From assembly GCA_018873245.2 (NCBI GenBank), contig JAEMBT020000007.1:12235129-12299128 (forward strand): 64,000 nucleotides of DNA, given 5' to 3'. Positions within the stretch are counted from its first letter, which is position 1. Every line of letters begins with the position of its first letter. Below the pieces are notes generated by a model, which saw nothing but the letters and a program-made list of their open reading frames with translations, was not told the origin of the DNA and did no database searches. Source of the DNA: Archegozetes longisetosus. Its lineage: Eukaryota; Arthropoda; Arachnida; Sarcoptiformes; Trhypochthoniidae. The position numbers and the translations under genes were made by a program. Positions 1 to 12,820 of this stretch are shown piece after piece.

Positions 1-18
1 CAAATGGTTTGCCTATAG

Positions 19-3000
19 GTTTGTGATTTTCAAGATGACTGTTCAGGTATTATTCCAAAAATTCGAATATAGAATGTCGAATACGACAAAATGCTTGATA
101 GTCATCAACAGTAATTTCAGTATAATTTGTAAGATGGATCTGAGAATCAATTGCTTCATTCATACTAATGAATACGAGCGACTTTTCCTAAGCTTTGTCG
201 TTTGCGACATTTTTGTTTTCGACTCTGTTACTTCAGATTTTTTACGTTATCTTTCATATGATGACAGATTTCTCGGACGAAACTAATGCTTTCGCTAATT
301 GTGATTCATCTCATGGAAGGTACTTTCGTTGAGTTTATTGAGATTACTTGAACATCAATTTTGCTTATTATGTTTGAAAATGCTCATCCATAAAATAGTC
401 TTTACTGTCGATTCATATAAAAATAATTGTGTCAAAAATTTAATATCTATTTATCGATAGATGTGATTTTGAAGAAGGAATATGTGATTGGGATAACACT
501 GACCTCAATTCTAATTATCATTGGAAATGGGCTTCTGCTAAAACGTTTTCGAGCTATTTCTATGCACCAAAACGAGACCATACTTTGAATACACAATTTG
601 GTCATTATCTGTATTTATGGAACCAATATAATTCGAAAGCTAGGATTGAAAGTCCTTTCATGGAGAAGAAAGACAATACGTGTGAATTCAGATTTTATTA
701 CACCTATAATACTAAATATTTGCACACGAGATATACTGAAATTCAAAATATAGGTTAGTTATCAATAAGCTTTACGTTTCAATCAAATTGAAAAATTCGA
801 GCACAACCCAATACTAGTATTTCATATTGAATTTTATTGCATTTAAGGCAATTTGACAGTATATGTAAGATTTCAATTGGGAGGAACACTCTATAAATTG
901 TGGTCGAAATCACAGCCACACGGGATGTACTTCGAGAGGAAAGCTATAGATTTATCTAATATTGAAGCGCCGTTCAGTGTTGTTATAGAAGCAAATGCAG
1001 GGAAAGATAAATACGGGGTTTGGGCTATCGATGATGTGTCGTTTTCCAATGGTTGCAAATTGCATCAAAACACTGTAGCTAACACGACTTATACTCCATT
1101 TCCACCCGTGACACAGTCAATCAAAGCTTGTTCTCCAGGTCAATTTGCATGTGATCTAAACACCAGTGAAGATTCGAAACCGTTCAAATGTATTGATGAA
1201 CAACAGAGATGCGATTTTATTTTTGATTGCCAAGATCAGACCGACGAATCAAATTGCGGTATAAATTCATTAAGTACTGGGTGGAGAGATGTGAGTGAAG
1301 GCCACTTCTATTGGGCTCTTAATGAATCAGCAAGTGTTGTGAAACGATCGGACGGTATCTCTGATCAGGCAATTCTCCAGTCAACCAGATTTGGACCGAG
1401 TGGCGCCACGTGTGTCATCAGTTTCAAATATTATATAGACAGCAAACTCACTTTTGGAACTAGGTTTGCGCAAGCACAATACAAACAAATTATCCTAAAT
1501 TAACTTTTTTTTCTTGAATAAATGAACAATATTCAGTTTAGAACTTTTGCTCAACTGGAATGCAACAGAACCTGTAGCACAGCTTTGGAAAGCAACTTCA
1601 AACACAAATAAATTGTGGAAATATCATACCCAATCTATTGGAGAACAGAAGTACGGATGGTTTTTGCAGTTTGTCGGTCAGAAAGAAATAAATGACGGCT
1701 CGAATTACACGCTCGCCATCAAAGATTTGAGTTTATTTGGTTGTGCAGAACCGAGAAGAACGCAAGTAATGTGTGTCGACGACTACTGGCAGTGCGATAA
1801 CATTGTCTGCATCGATAAGGATAAGGTATTGTCATGTTAGATTGTATTTTTCGAAAGCAGAGCATTTTAATGCACGAATACTTTAGGTTTGTGACTTTGC
1901 TGATGACTGTGGTGAAAATTCAGATGAAAATAAGAAAGTTTGCAAAAATTATGGTAAATGTTCTTTTGAAAGGCCTGCGAGGAGCAAACAAGAATTTCTT
2001 GTGACGTCTTGTGGATGGCATGACGACCAAATGCAGTGGCTATTATACAGTGGTAGAGATACTAAGGACTTTATGGGTCCTGGAGTTGATCACACGAACG
2101 GCAATGAATTGGGAATGTTTTTGATGGTTTCTTCAGCTGAACTCAAATCCCCGGGTAGTCAAGCATTCCTCGTGAGCCCTGTTTTACATGCAGACGGAAC
2201 CAGTGATTGCAAACTTAGGTTTTGGTGGACCGCAAAAAAAGGCAGCGGTCTTATAAGTGTTAGTGAACGATACTTTGGATCACATAAATTGAATGAATTA
2301 ACAGTTATTGAGGCAGATTCCGATGCAGATGTTTGGCAGAAATTGACAATTGGTCTCACGAGTGAATTAGACTTTGAAATCGTTATATCAGTCACGAGAG
2401 GAAATCAGACTCAGGTTTCAATATGTTTTGATTAACTTTTGGAGATAAAATCAGAAACTTTTGAATTATTTGGTTAGTGAAAGATGATTCCCTAGAACTT
2501 AAACCTATTTCTATATTTCAGTCCTCGGCTTATTTTGCTATCGATGACATATCACTGACACCTGAATGCAAGTTGAAATATCCCATAAGTCCAACACAAA
2601 ATCCTTCAACTGTAAAACCAAATGGTATTTGCAATCCTACTACACAATTCCAGTGCACAAATAATACTTGTATACCAATCGAAGAGAAATGTGATTTTAG
2701 AATTGATTGTATCGGTGATGGTGGCGATGAACGAAGCTGTCCGAAAGCTTGCAACTTCGAGAATGAGTTTAACGGACTCTGCAATTGGAATACAAGCATC
2801 GATGATATAAATCCAAAGCAAATACTTTGGACACAAGAATATCCTCAGTCAGCGTCTGAAAAGACTAAATTGTATCCTCCAACAGATAACACACTCAAGT
2901 CACAATTCGGTCATTTCTTACTTATATATCCAAGAAATGCGTCGCAACCTATTGATAATTTTGCGTTCAATCTATACAGCCCTATATTCTCATCTTCAGC

Positions 3001-6000
3001 CTCGTCTTGTGTTTTCAATATGTCATATTTCATACCGCAAAGTGAGTAAATTATAGTTTAAAATTTGTTATTATTCACATTTTATCATATTTAAATCTTG
3101 GTTCAAATAGATAAAACAAAATTTCTGAAGATTTGAAATTTTTAACAAATGTTATGAATGTATTTCCACAGATTCTGGAAAAGCTATTTATACTCTTTCG
3201 ATAATAAGTGACGAAATCGGAGAACAACAGATGTGGTCAGTGGATACTAGCATAGAAGATTATCAAGGATTATGGCGAAACGTATCTTTTGGAATCGGCA
3301 GAAGAAAGATGCCGTTTGCCATTCAATTAAGTCGACAAACCAGCAAAACAATGACAGAAACCTTTGCTATCGATGACGTGTTGTTCTCTGGATGTGAATT
3401 CGGTCCACCGAATCAAATGTCCAACTGCACAAACAATCGATTTCTTTGTCGTCACACTCAAGCCTGCATTGATATGAGTAATAATCACTTTAGAACAAAA
3501 TAAGACTCATTTAGAAATTTAATAAAATCAGACTTATATTCGATGTTATCAGACTTGATTCAGTTAATTAATATCTTTTAAGATAAAATTTGTGACGGAG
3601 AAGACGATTGTGCTGATGGAACCGATGAACTTGGTTGCACGAGTCAAACATTGATCACATTCGAGAGCACAGATCTGAAAGGTTTCCGGTTTGGAAAACC
3701 TAAGGTGGAGGCAGACTTTCAGTGGAAAGTGATTAGCGGTCAAGATCCTCAAAGAAAACTGTTCTATACGGGACCACCTTTTGATCACACTTTCTCTAAC
3801 TCATCGGGACATTATTTATACATGAATTATCTGATGGATAAGGGATTCAACTTAAAAGCTTGGTTCATATCCCCCATTATAAAAGCTACTACTGATGGTT
3901 CATGTCATCTGAGAATGTATTACTATATGTTGGGTAAGATTAAGGCATATAAGTTTATATCTATATAAAATGTTTGTCTTATCAATCAGATTGTACTAAA
4001 TGAAAGCATGTCTTTTAAATTGACAAAATCATTTTAAATTGAATTTCAGGTGAAAATGTGAACACTTTGAGTGTATATTCAAGAACTCATTCAAACGGAA
4101 ATTTATCTTTAATCAAATCATACCCTCAAGTGAACAAAGATTTTTGGGTCCGAAGTGATATTACTTTAAATAGCGATGCGGACTTCGAGATCATAATTGA
4201 AGGAAGAACTGGAGGAAGTGAGGCCGACAGTATTGCGATCGATGATTTATCTTTCATATCATGTCATTTAATGAATGGCTCCTTACCACAGCAACAGATG
4301 ACAACAACAACAACAACAACAACACCTAAATCGGGATCAACTGTGACCAATCCCACTATACCTGCCAACAATTGTCCTCGAGGTTTGTTAAACACAATAA
4401 AAATATCAAGCTAAGTTAACAAAAAAGAGTTAATTCGTGCCGTTTTCAGGATTTGTTTACTGTATTGCTGATAAGAAGTGCAATCCTCTCATAACAATTT
4501 GCAACTTTGCGGTCGACTGCAGTGATATGAGTGATGAAAAGGCATGTACCCAAGTCAACTGTGACTTTAAATCTGGTGAACAGAGGTGCGGACTTTCTAT
4601 AATCAGTGTCCCGAAAAACCCATCACTTGAGGGCATTGATGGAAAAGCCAGCTACAAATGGAAAATTGGTAGGAAGTATGATTCAACGAGTTCGCCCAAC
4701 TTTGCCATAATTCCTGACCCGATTTTTTCAATATATGCACTGCTCGACGGAGCGAACGGTCATTTTGATGATTATACGGCAATAGTAACCAAAACAATAT
4801 CACAGTCCAATTCTCAATGTGTTCTATTTTTCAACTATTACTGTGATCTTTTTAATTGTCCGCTAGAAGTGGTCAAACAGTGGACCGACGGAGAAGGCTC
4901 CCATAAAGAGTGAGAATCAATTTTTAAAAAATATAAAACTAATAAAACTATAAGTTCATAAATTGGATAAACTTTTATTTTAACCTTTGAATTAATACTT
5001 CTATTGAATTGTTTGAATATTCAAAAATCAATACCTCTGTTTTCTTTTTATCTCAGTCTCCCATTTGATTTCATTTGATTTTGATCTTTAAATAGAGTTC
5101 TCTGGAGCTCACTCGAATATGGACTAACATTGAATAGATCTCCGAGATGGAGGATCGCAAGAGTATTTATCGGACGTGACGAAAATTATAAGCTTTCAAT
5201 CGAATCGCGTCGTAAATATAACGGAAGTTATGTGATTGGTCTGAGCGACATTGATTTCGGGTATTGTGCTCCACCTAAGTTTGTCACTTCTCAACAAGAG
5301 TGTGCCCCCAATCAGTTCGTGTGTGGAGACGGTGGATGTATTAGTTCACTATTACAGTGTGACTCTCAGAATGATTGCATGAATGGCGCTGACGAAAAAA
5401 ATTGCGAAACTTATGTCGGCAAATGTAATTTTGAACAGCCAAACTCTTGTCTCTTGTGGCATCACGAGTTCACAAATGGTCTGACGTTCAAATTGGAGTC
5501 TGGCAGCAGTGGACTATATTATTTGCCCAAAACAGATCACACTTGGCGCTCGAGATCCAGCTATTTCATGAGTTTTCACATAAATACAGACGCCAGTATT
5601 GCACAGTCTAACGATTCATATCCTAAAGCTAGATATGTGTCAAAAGTTTTCGATGGATCAAAATCCACTCCATGCAGGTTTGTGTCGATTCTGATAGATA
5701 TCATTTTATTCATTTCGATTTAACTTAGTCCCATTCAAGCCATAACTACTTAACTACAATAATCTGTTTTTCCTCCAAAGGATTACTTTTCATAACTCAC
5801 TAAATTTATTTTTACTTATCTTTCTGTTAATTCACTTTTTGATAACATCGAATTTGTTGTCAGGTTAAGATTTTGGTGGAATATAATAGGAGTGGGCTGT
5901 TCTCTTAACGTTTATCGGCGTTTTAAATATGGAAACGGGTCAAGTTTATTGAATAATTTCATTGATAGCAGTGATTTCTGGAATAAAGCGGATTTAGAAG

Positions 6001-9000
6001 TGAATAGTACCGGCCATAAAGATAATTTCCAAATAATCATCGAAGGAGTTATCAGTAAAACTAGTTTATGTAGCGTTAATTTTGACGACGTTTCATTCAC
6101 ACCTAATTGTTTTGCCACTGATGCCGATCTTGTGGGTATGTCTCGCTTCAGTTATGATAACTTTCAAATTATTCCAATGAATTTTGTTACTTATAAGTGT
6201 GAAAAACTAAAATATCAAACCTTTGTCGATGAATCGTTCGAAATTTTTTTTGTGACTTTTCGAAAACGAAATATTGTAGGCTAAACAGTTTATACAGGGT
6301 GGACATTTTAAAACTGAACTTAGTCATCAGAGATAAGGCTTTTGTTATGATTCCTATCAAAAACAGGTTAACTACTTTACACTCAAATAAAAAGGTATTA
6401 ATGAAAATGCACTTTTTATCAGTTCATAAACAAAATTATAAAAGTGTTTAAAAAGTACACATTGTTTGAATTTATAGTAAATGCTGAAAGTTATTCTCCA
6501 AACAGAGATTAACTTTTTGAATCATACTCTCAGAAACATTGACCAAACTTTCGGTAGTTATTTCTTTATATTCATCTTTAATATTTCAAATTATTTCATT
6601 ATTTTCAAATCATCAAATGTTTGAGGACAATTAATGTAAACATGATTTCACTATCACTATCAACTGATTCATGTCCAAAGATAATGATAATGAAATCACG
6701 TTTATATTGGTTTCGCTTGTATTTCTGCGGAGTTCCAGGCCAGTTTGGTTAAGCTTTTAAAATCACTTCTTCAGCTAAGGTAGTGATAGTGATCATACAG
6801 TACGTTCGACTGTTGCGAACACCATCTTTGTTTTTATTTATTCTTATCTTAGATTTATGCTCAATAAAAGTTCAAATTAGGTCTTTTCTAATATTGAACT
6901 CTCTGAAAAAAAACTTTTCTTTAGATAGTATGAGTAAAAAGTTTTGATGTTCGATTGAGTTCAGTTTTAAATTGCCCACCCTGTACTTCTATCATTTTTT
7001 GCTAACGTGGAAAACTATTTTCATTGAATTCTTATTTGAAAAATGATTATTCAGGTACTCCTCCAACACCTCCACCACAAAAAAATATATGCTCACCAAA
7101 ATATATGTGCAATAATGGGAAGTGCTATTCACGTAATCAGAAATGCAATTTTATCGATGACTGCGGAGATAGATCTGACGAAATGAATTGTGAATCTAAA
7201 TGTGACTTTCAGACAAGTTCGTGTGGTTGGTACACACCGAATGATTTCATTGGTTTGTGGCAAAGACAACAGGGATCGAGCCCTTCATCCAAACTGAAAG
7301 GTTCGGGTCCGTCATCGGATCACACCTTTCAAAACGCATCAGGTTTTTATGTGGTGACCAATAAACTGGATAAGCCTTCAGATAAAACACAACTGCATTC
7401 GCCATATTATACAACTTCTGGTCCTAATTGTCGCTTCAAATTCTTTTATTACATGTCTGGTAAACGAATTGGAACTTTGAATTTGTATCTGAAATCTAAT
7501 TCAGATCCTGTCAACATTACAAAAGTATCAATCATTTACTTTAATTATTTAAAACGACTCATATTAATGTAGTCACTTATAATAAATTTTATTAGAAATC
7601 AAGAACTTTTATATCTTAATTATGATTTTTATTTTTCCCAACAAGTTATGGTCGAAGATTGGCGATCAGGGAAATAAATGGATTAACGACTCCTTATATA
7701 TTGGTAAACAGAAGGAAGGCTTCGGTTTAATATTTGAAGCAGTCAGAGATCAAGCAGTTAGTGCGGATTTTGCATTAGACGACTTTGAGTTTGTCAAATG
7801 TGAGCCCGACATCGAACTCGCAGACTGTTCTGAAAGCGAGTGGACTTGTGTCGATATGCAAGAATGTATTCCTGTGTGGAAGTTATGCGATGGAGTTATT
7901 GATTGCAAGGATAAAAGCGATGAAAGTGAATATTGTTCACAAACCAAAGGTAACTGTTGGTTCACTAATGAAAACTGGAAGACTATCTGCAATTGGATAG
8001 ATATCCCAATGAATTTTAATTGGACTTTCGGCCAAACTAAATCCAATAAGGCGCTAACTGGACCTCAAAGTCCTTTGAACAACATGAGTAATTTTATATT
8101 CATCAATAGCGCTAATCAGTTAACAGGAGAAAAGGCTGCCGTTGCATCTACTGAGTTCAGTGCCAGTCAAGGCTCGTGTCATCTTTCATTCTATTACTAC
8201 ATGTGGGGCTCAAGTGCTATGGGAGAGTTGATGGTAATTTGAAGCCAATCTAATTTTCTGTTAATTTAGAATAACTTAAACGTTGTCATTGATTCATTCA
8301 TTAATCAATTGAATCGAATAATTGTCATAAAAGGTCTACACGAAAGGACGTAATGGTTCGATAGTTAATGCATTTCATATGAGCGGCAATAAAGGAACGC
8401 AATGGAATTACGCGCATCTAGTGGTCGGTAATCCCGAGCCATATCGAGTCGTTTTCGAAGGTACAGTTGGAGGCGATAATTACACTGATATTGCCATCGA
8501 TTTTGTCTCATTTTCGGATAACTGCATGTCCGGCTCTGCTATACCTCTACCTAAAAACATGGCCGGATGTAAATCAGATCAATTCAATTGTCCGATTATT
8601 GCGGAGTGCATTCCTATCGATTGGGTTTGCGACTGTAATTTCGACTGTAAGGACAAATCAGACGAAGCAAATTGCAATAATAATTGCACTCAGTCATTAA
8701 AACAGTCTCGAGATACAAATAGCGACCATAAAGGAAAAGGTACGCAGTATTAAGAAATTATTCAGATAACAACATATTACTCCTTCATAGCTTTCAATTT
8801 TGAGAACATTTGCTATCAGTCTTACTTAAGAATAGTGTTATCCATCCAGATCTAACCTAATGAGCTCGAAAAATATGACTCCTTTAAGCTTAAAGTATTA
8901 AGTTTCAAAAAAAAGAAAATAAAAAAAAGAAGAAAGAATAAACCTATAGTCATGATCTGCTTATAATTTGAGGGATTTTTCACTAAATTGCACCAAAAGT

Positions 9001-9559
9001 CTACTAAATTTACTTAAGGAAAATATCGATTTCTTATCTTTCATTTTCTAATCCAATGTTTGTGGATACGAAACTAAAAATGTACTCAAATGAAACGAAA
9101 ATGCTTTTTAAGGCACAGTTTAGGGTATAATGAGTTTAGGTTTTAGTGTTCAGGTTTTAGTGTTCAGGTTTTCTCCTAAATAAGTTGCAAAATGTTGAAT
9201 AATCGTTAACCTGAGGCTTTCGTAAGTAATGATTTTGCAAGCGTTTTTCCTCCTGAGAAGCTTTCAAATTGTTTAAAATAATTGTAAGTAACCTAATGTT
9301 TAACTCGAAATGTTTATAATTGTAATCAGTTGCATATATCGTAAGTGGTAGCGTTGTTGGTGGACTAGCTATTTTGGCAATAATTGCAACTCTAGTTTAC
9401 GTCAAACGAAAGCGAGGATCATCGTCTGACAGATCACCGCTTACTTTAGACAATAACACATATTTATCGACTTCTCCTTTCGAGACCACACCTAACCATC
9501 AATTAGATTCAGACATTGGTTTTGAATTATCACCTAGAACAACAGATCGGGAACAATGA
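19..9559 (+). CDS. MAM / LDL-receptor class A multidomain membrane protein (5' partial)
   Basis: Seventeen exons join in phase: 19-46, 268-319, 461-753, 848-1463, 1537-1825, 1887-2414, 2522-3041, 3172-3477, 3583-3933, 4050-4382, 4450-4909, 5096-5677, 5864-6135, 7055-7524, 7646-8233, 8334-8739, 9330-9559, giving about 2107 residues. Ten LDLa modules (Cys-rich, ending in D-x-SDE-type Ca-binding motifs) alternate with nine MAM domains (starts such as [10 protein letters not shown], internal AIDDVSF, a closing Cys). A single transmembrane segment ([20 protein letters not shown]) comes next, then a basic stop-transfer KRKRG and a tail of about 50 residues, so this is a type I surface protein. A Thr run (ACA repeats, 4300-4325) links MAM 5 to the next LDLa. 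An in-frame TAG just before position 19 makes the acceptor at 18 necessary; earlier exons lie outside the window. The architecture resembles MALRD1-like or apical endosomal glycoprotein families. The ligand is unknown; adhesion or endocytosis is inference. Confidence 0.9.
6295..6983. mobile_element. Tc1/mariner-type MITE in an intron of the MAM/LDLa gene
   Basis: A 689-bp element lies in the 919-bp intron 6136-7054. Its ends are inverted repeats beginning CAGGGTGG, about 26 nt long with two mismatches, and it is flanked on both sides by TA, the target duplication used by Tc1/mariner transposons. Further imperfect inverted segments lie inside, around 6610-6720 and 6500-6950, so single strands would fold back. 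I see no transposase ORF, so it is non-autonomous. It accounts for most of the length of the longest intron of this gene. Confidence 0.8.
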
Positions 9560-11078
9560 TCTTGCTTTATTGTTAAATCCATTTGAGTAGAAATAATTAT
9601 TGTAATAATTGCCATTTGACTAATACTCTTCAGTAATTATAATTGATAGCATTGGTTAGCTATTGGTGTCTTGCTAACATTTTTATTACCCTGTAAAGTT
9701 TTATTTTGTTATTGACCTGATCACTATAGAACTTGTTAACTTCTTCTAATCTGACTTCTATAAAGTCAAACCAATTGATTACTTTAAACTAGTAAAAATA
9801 AATTGAGGTATCTCCACAAAATTTCCAGGATATTTTTGTTTTTATTAACTCCAGATATTTATTTCCAAGCAAACGTTTTCAAAATGAACACAAAATAGAT
9901 TAAATATAAAGCTTTCAATATTCACAACACAAGCAAAATACGAGATAAAAATGAGTTACTCTTTCAATGAACTCAAATCTATGCTGAACAATAGAGTCGA
10001 ACGGATACTATTTTTGAGTTTTCTCATCAATAATAAGTGCTCAAAAACCCTAATCTAGTTTAATCCGAACTAACTTAATCTGAGAGAGTTCTACTTATGA
10101 TTAAGCTGTTGCTATTTAGCAGTAATGAATCAGCTTTTTGAACCTTCTAAAAGACCTGAATATACAAAGTAAGAAAAAGGACTTTACTACCTATTAGCAG
10201 AGGAGACTATTGAGGATAGAAAGCAATTGATTTCATTTTTTGATCCTACGTTCAAAAATACATGAAAGTACAGATTTTCACAATTTATCGTCATACCACA
10301 TTCGTATATTTTATTCAATTGAAATATGGAATTAGAATAAGTTTTAGTGGTTATATGGGGCCAACCACAAAAGTTAGCTCAATTTGGACGACAGACTTGA
10401 ATTGAGCACTGAATTGGACACTCCAAAATGACATCAGACTTCATAGTTTCATAGGATTAATAAAAATGACTTAACGAATAAAAGAAGACTCAGACTTTGA
10501 TTATTTATAAAGTAAAATGATTATTTGATCAAATAAACTAAGTTTAACTAGTGAATGAGTACAATCAAGGTAATCAAAGTTATCACTCTATCTTCTGATT
10601 TAGAATCTGAATATTCAAACAAATTGGTTCTATATATGAAAGTTTTGGTTTGACATGGATAAGTAAAAACGTTTGTCGCCCTTCACGTTGATCACATTTG
10701 ACAGACAGATTTGATTCTACTTTTAAGATTTTCAAACAGTTGAATTACTAGTTTTTATTCAATTGTCCTTTAAATGACAGAATAATTTGAAAAATCCGGA
10801 ATGAACTTAAATTAATGGCAAATCATTGCAGTTAAATAGATGTGATGTAGTTAAATTATTGTAAAAATGTTTGGGCTTTGAAAAAGTTAACTACAATTAT
10901 ATTTCGGGTCTTTAGTTTTCAAAATTTTAATAAAAGTTAATGTTTTTAAGGAATCAGAATCGTGTATAGGTATGAGTTTTATAGATTTTTTTTATTGAAT
11001 TTAATTTAATAATTATAACTTATTCGATCTGTATTTTAATCGTTTCGATAACTTCTTGGATTTATGATTAATTCTCGC
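9560..11078. other. Intergenic region with 3' ends of two converging genes
   Basis: AT-rich DNA between the MAM/LDLa gene (+) and DFP2-like gene 1 (-). An AATAAA lies about 240 nt past the first stop, near 9796, and could end that transcript. I see no coding exon, RNA gene or clear repeat in the rest. Confidence 0.5.
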
Positions 11079-12820
11079 TTACGACCTCTCCCTGACGGGA
11101 CCGTTCGGTCTATTATTGAGCGATGGGCTCTCATCGATTCGTTTTTCTTCTTCACGTTTGATACGAATTCCGGCATCTAGTGGTCTAAGTGCAAGCCCTG
11201 TAAAGATAACTCTTGTACCTAATCCTTGATCAAAAATTCCTGAGTCAAAAATACCTGGTGCCTGAATAATCCTAGTGCCGCCAACAAGTCCTGCTCGGAC
11301 TACAGTACCTGTAAGTTCGGGTGCGATAGCAAGTGGTTGAGCCACAGATGTGACTACGGGTTCAACAGATACCGTGCGTTCAAGGGTAACGGGTTGTTCT
11401 ATCGCTGCTACCGCTACGCGCGGGGCCGCGACGGCAACTGGTGCCGCGACAGCGACTGGTGCTGGGGCCGCGATAGCGATGCGTGCTGGGGCAGCGACAG
11501 CGACGGGTGCGGGAGCGACTGGCACAGTAACAGGTGCCGGAGGAGGAATTGCCACATCTTGAATAACTTGTTGACGTTCTCCTCTTGCGACCACGCTATG
11601 AATTTCTTCTTGAACCGGAAGAATTTGTTGAGTAATACGACGGAAAGGCTGAATAATTTCACGAACTTCTTGGATAACAGGTTTGACGACTTCGTGTAAT
11701 ACTCTATCTGGTTCTTCTTCAGATCGAGTCTCTTTGAATTCTCCGGGAGGACCAGGAATGTGTACCTGATTGATGTTGACGGGACTCGACTGTGATCTGA
11801 ATTCAATAGTGACCGGAAGTAAATTTGGCTCAACTATCAAAACTTGTGGTGTTATGACGTCTTGAGGTACAGGAACATCAACGACTTCAGCAGTTCTTTG
11901 TGTGATGATGGCAGCCAACACTGGTCCCAATACTTGAGCGCGTGGAGCCCCAAGTGCGATACCACCAGTCAAACCACTTGTCAGGCCTGCAGATTATACG
12001 AGGAAAAAGTGGTCATTTGAAACTTTAGCAGTAGAGATTATACACAATTTTTATTTATCAAACCTAGAGTTGCGACTTTCTCAAGAACTGGTGCGGGTGC
12101 GAGCACTGCGGGTGCAGGAGCTGGAATCAGTGCCGGAGCAGCTAAACCCACTTTAGCCACTCCTGCGGTAGCCAATAATCCTTCGTTTGCTGATCTGAGT
12201 GTCGGATATGTTAAGAACTGACGAACATTTCCCGATGGGATGGTTTGTTCAACGCCTAATAAATTGTTGTGAGTTGTCACAACAGGAAGTCTTACACCTC
12301 CAGCTACTGGCCCTCCCGGACCAATAAGTATTTTGCCGAGTTGTGCGTTGCAGTGAATTGTAAATAATAAAAGTATTAAAATCTATAATTAAAGTATACT
12401 TTTGTCAAGTATTTTAATTGAAGCTTATTTTAAGTTTAGTTGTATTTGAAACGACAGGCGCCCCAACCATTCCTTTCCATTTTTATCATTGAGAAAAAAA
12501 GTTTACTAACAAGTTCAACTACTCTTTAAATGATCTGTCAAATTTTCAGATTGTAGTTTAACTTAAGCTAAAGTACAAAATAAAAGTTCTTTCAAATCGA
12601 TTCGTAATTAAAATAAAAATATGCTTCACTAATGAAACACTGGCTAATGAATTGAAAAAAATCAAACTTCGTTTTAATAGCGATATATATAAATATATAT
12701 CGAACACATTTAATAACAATGAATTGGTTGAGTCGATGAACTAAGCTTTTCCACTAATAATTTAATTAATTAATCAAGTAATTACTGTCCATCAGAAACA
12801 TTAGTTACCTTTAAATCCAT
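11079..12820 (-). CDS. DFP2-like secreted Ala/Val/Pro-rich protein, paralogue 1
   Basis: Three exons on the minus strand: 12809-12820 (only ATG GAT TTA AAG), 12064-12382 and 11079-11986, giving 412 residues. Exon 2 opens with a hydrophobic run (ILILLLFTIHCNAQ) that completes a signal peptide, so the protein is secreted. The middle holds a charged block with QDVITPQ, LPVTIEFRSQSSPV, HIPGPPGEF, EEEPDRVLHEVVKPVIQEVR and LPVQEEIHSVV. This block resembles the DFP2-like proteins annotated in astigmatid mites (recalled, not searched). Around it are low-complexity stretches of Ala, Val and Pro (APAPVAVAAP-like units), as in structural or cuticle-type proteins. The segment near 11400-11530 is locally GC-rich because of these codons. 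Exact function is unknown; an extracellular matrix or cuticle role is inference. The paralogue lies at 49514-51104. Confidence 0.82.

Noticed and set aside
2159..2836. Minus-strand ORFs opposite the MAM/LDLa exons
   Set aside because: They overlap exons with strong domain evidence on the plus strand and show no motif; antisense shadows.
11337..11699. Plus-strand ORFs with Arg/Gly/Asp or Ala/Thr repeats
   Set aside because: They are reverse-frame readings of the Ala/Pro/Val repeat of DFP2-like gene 1.
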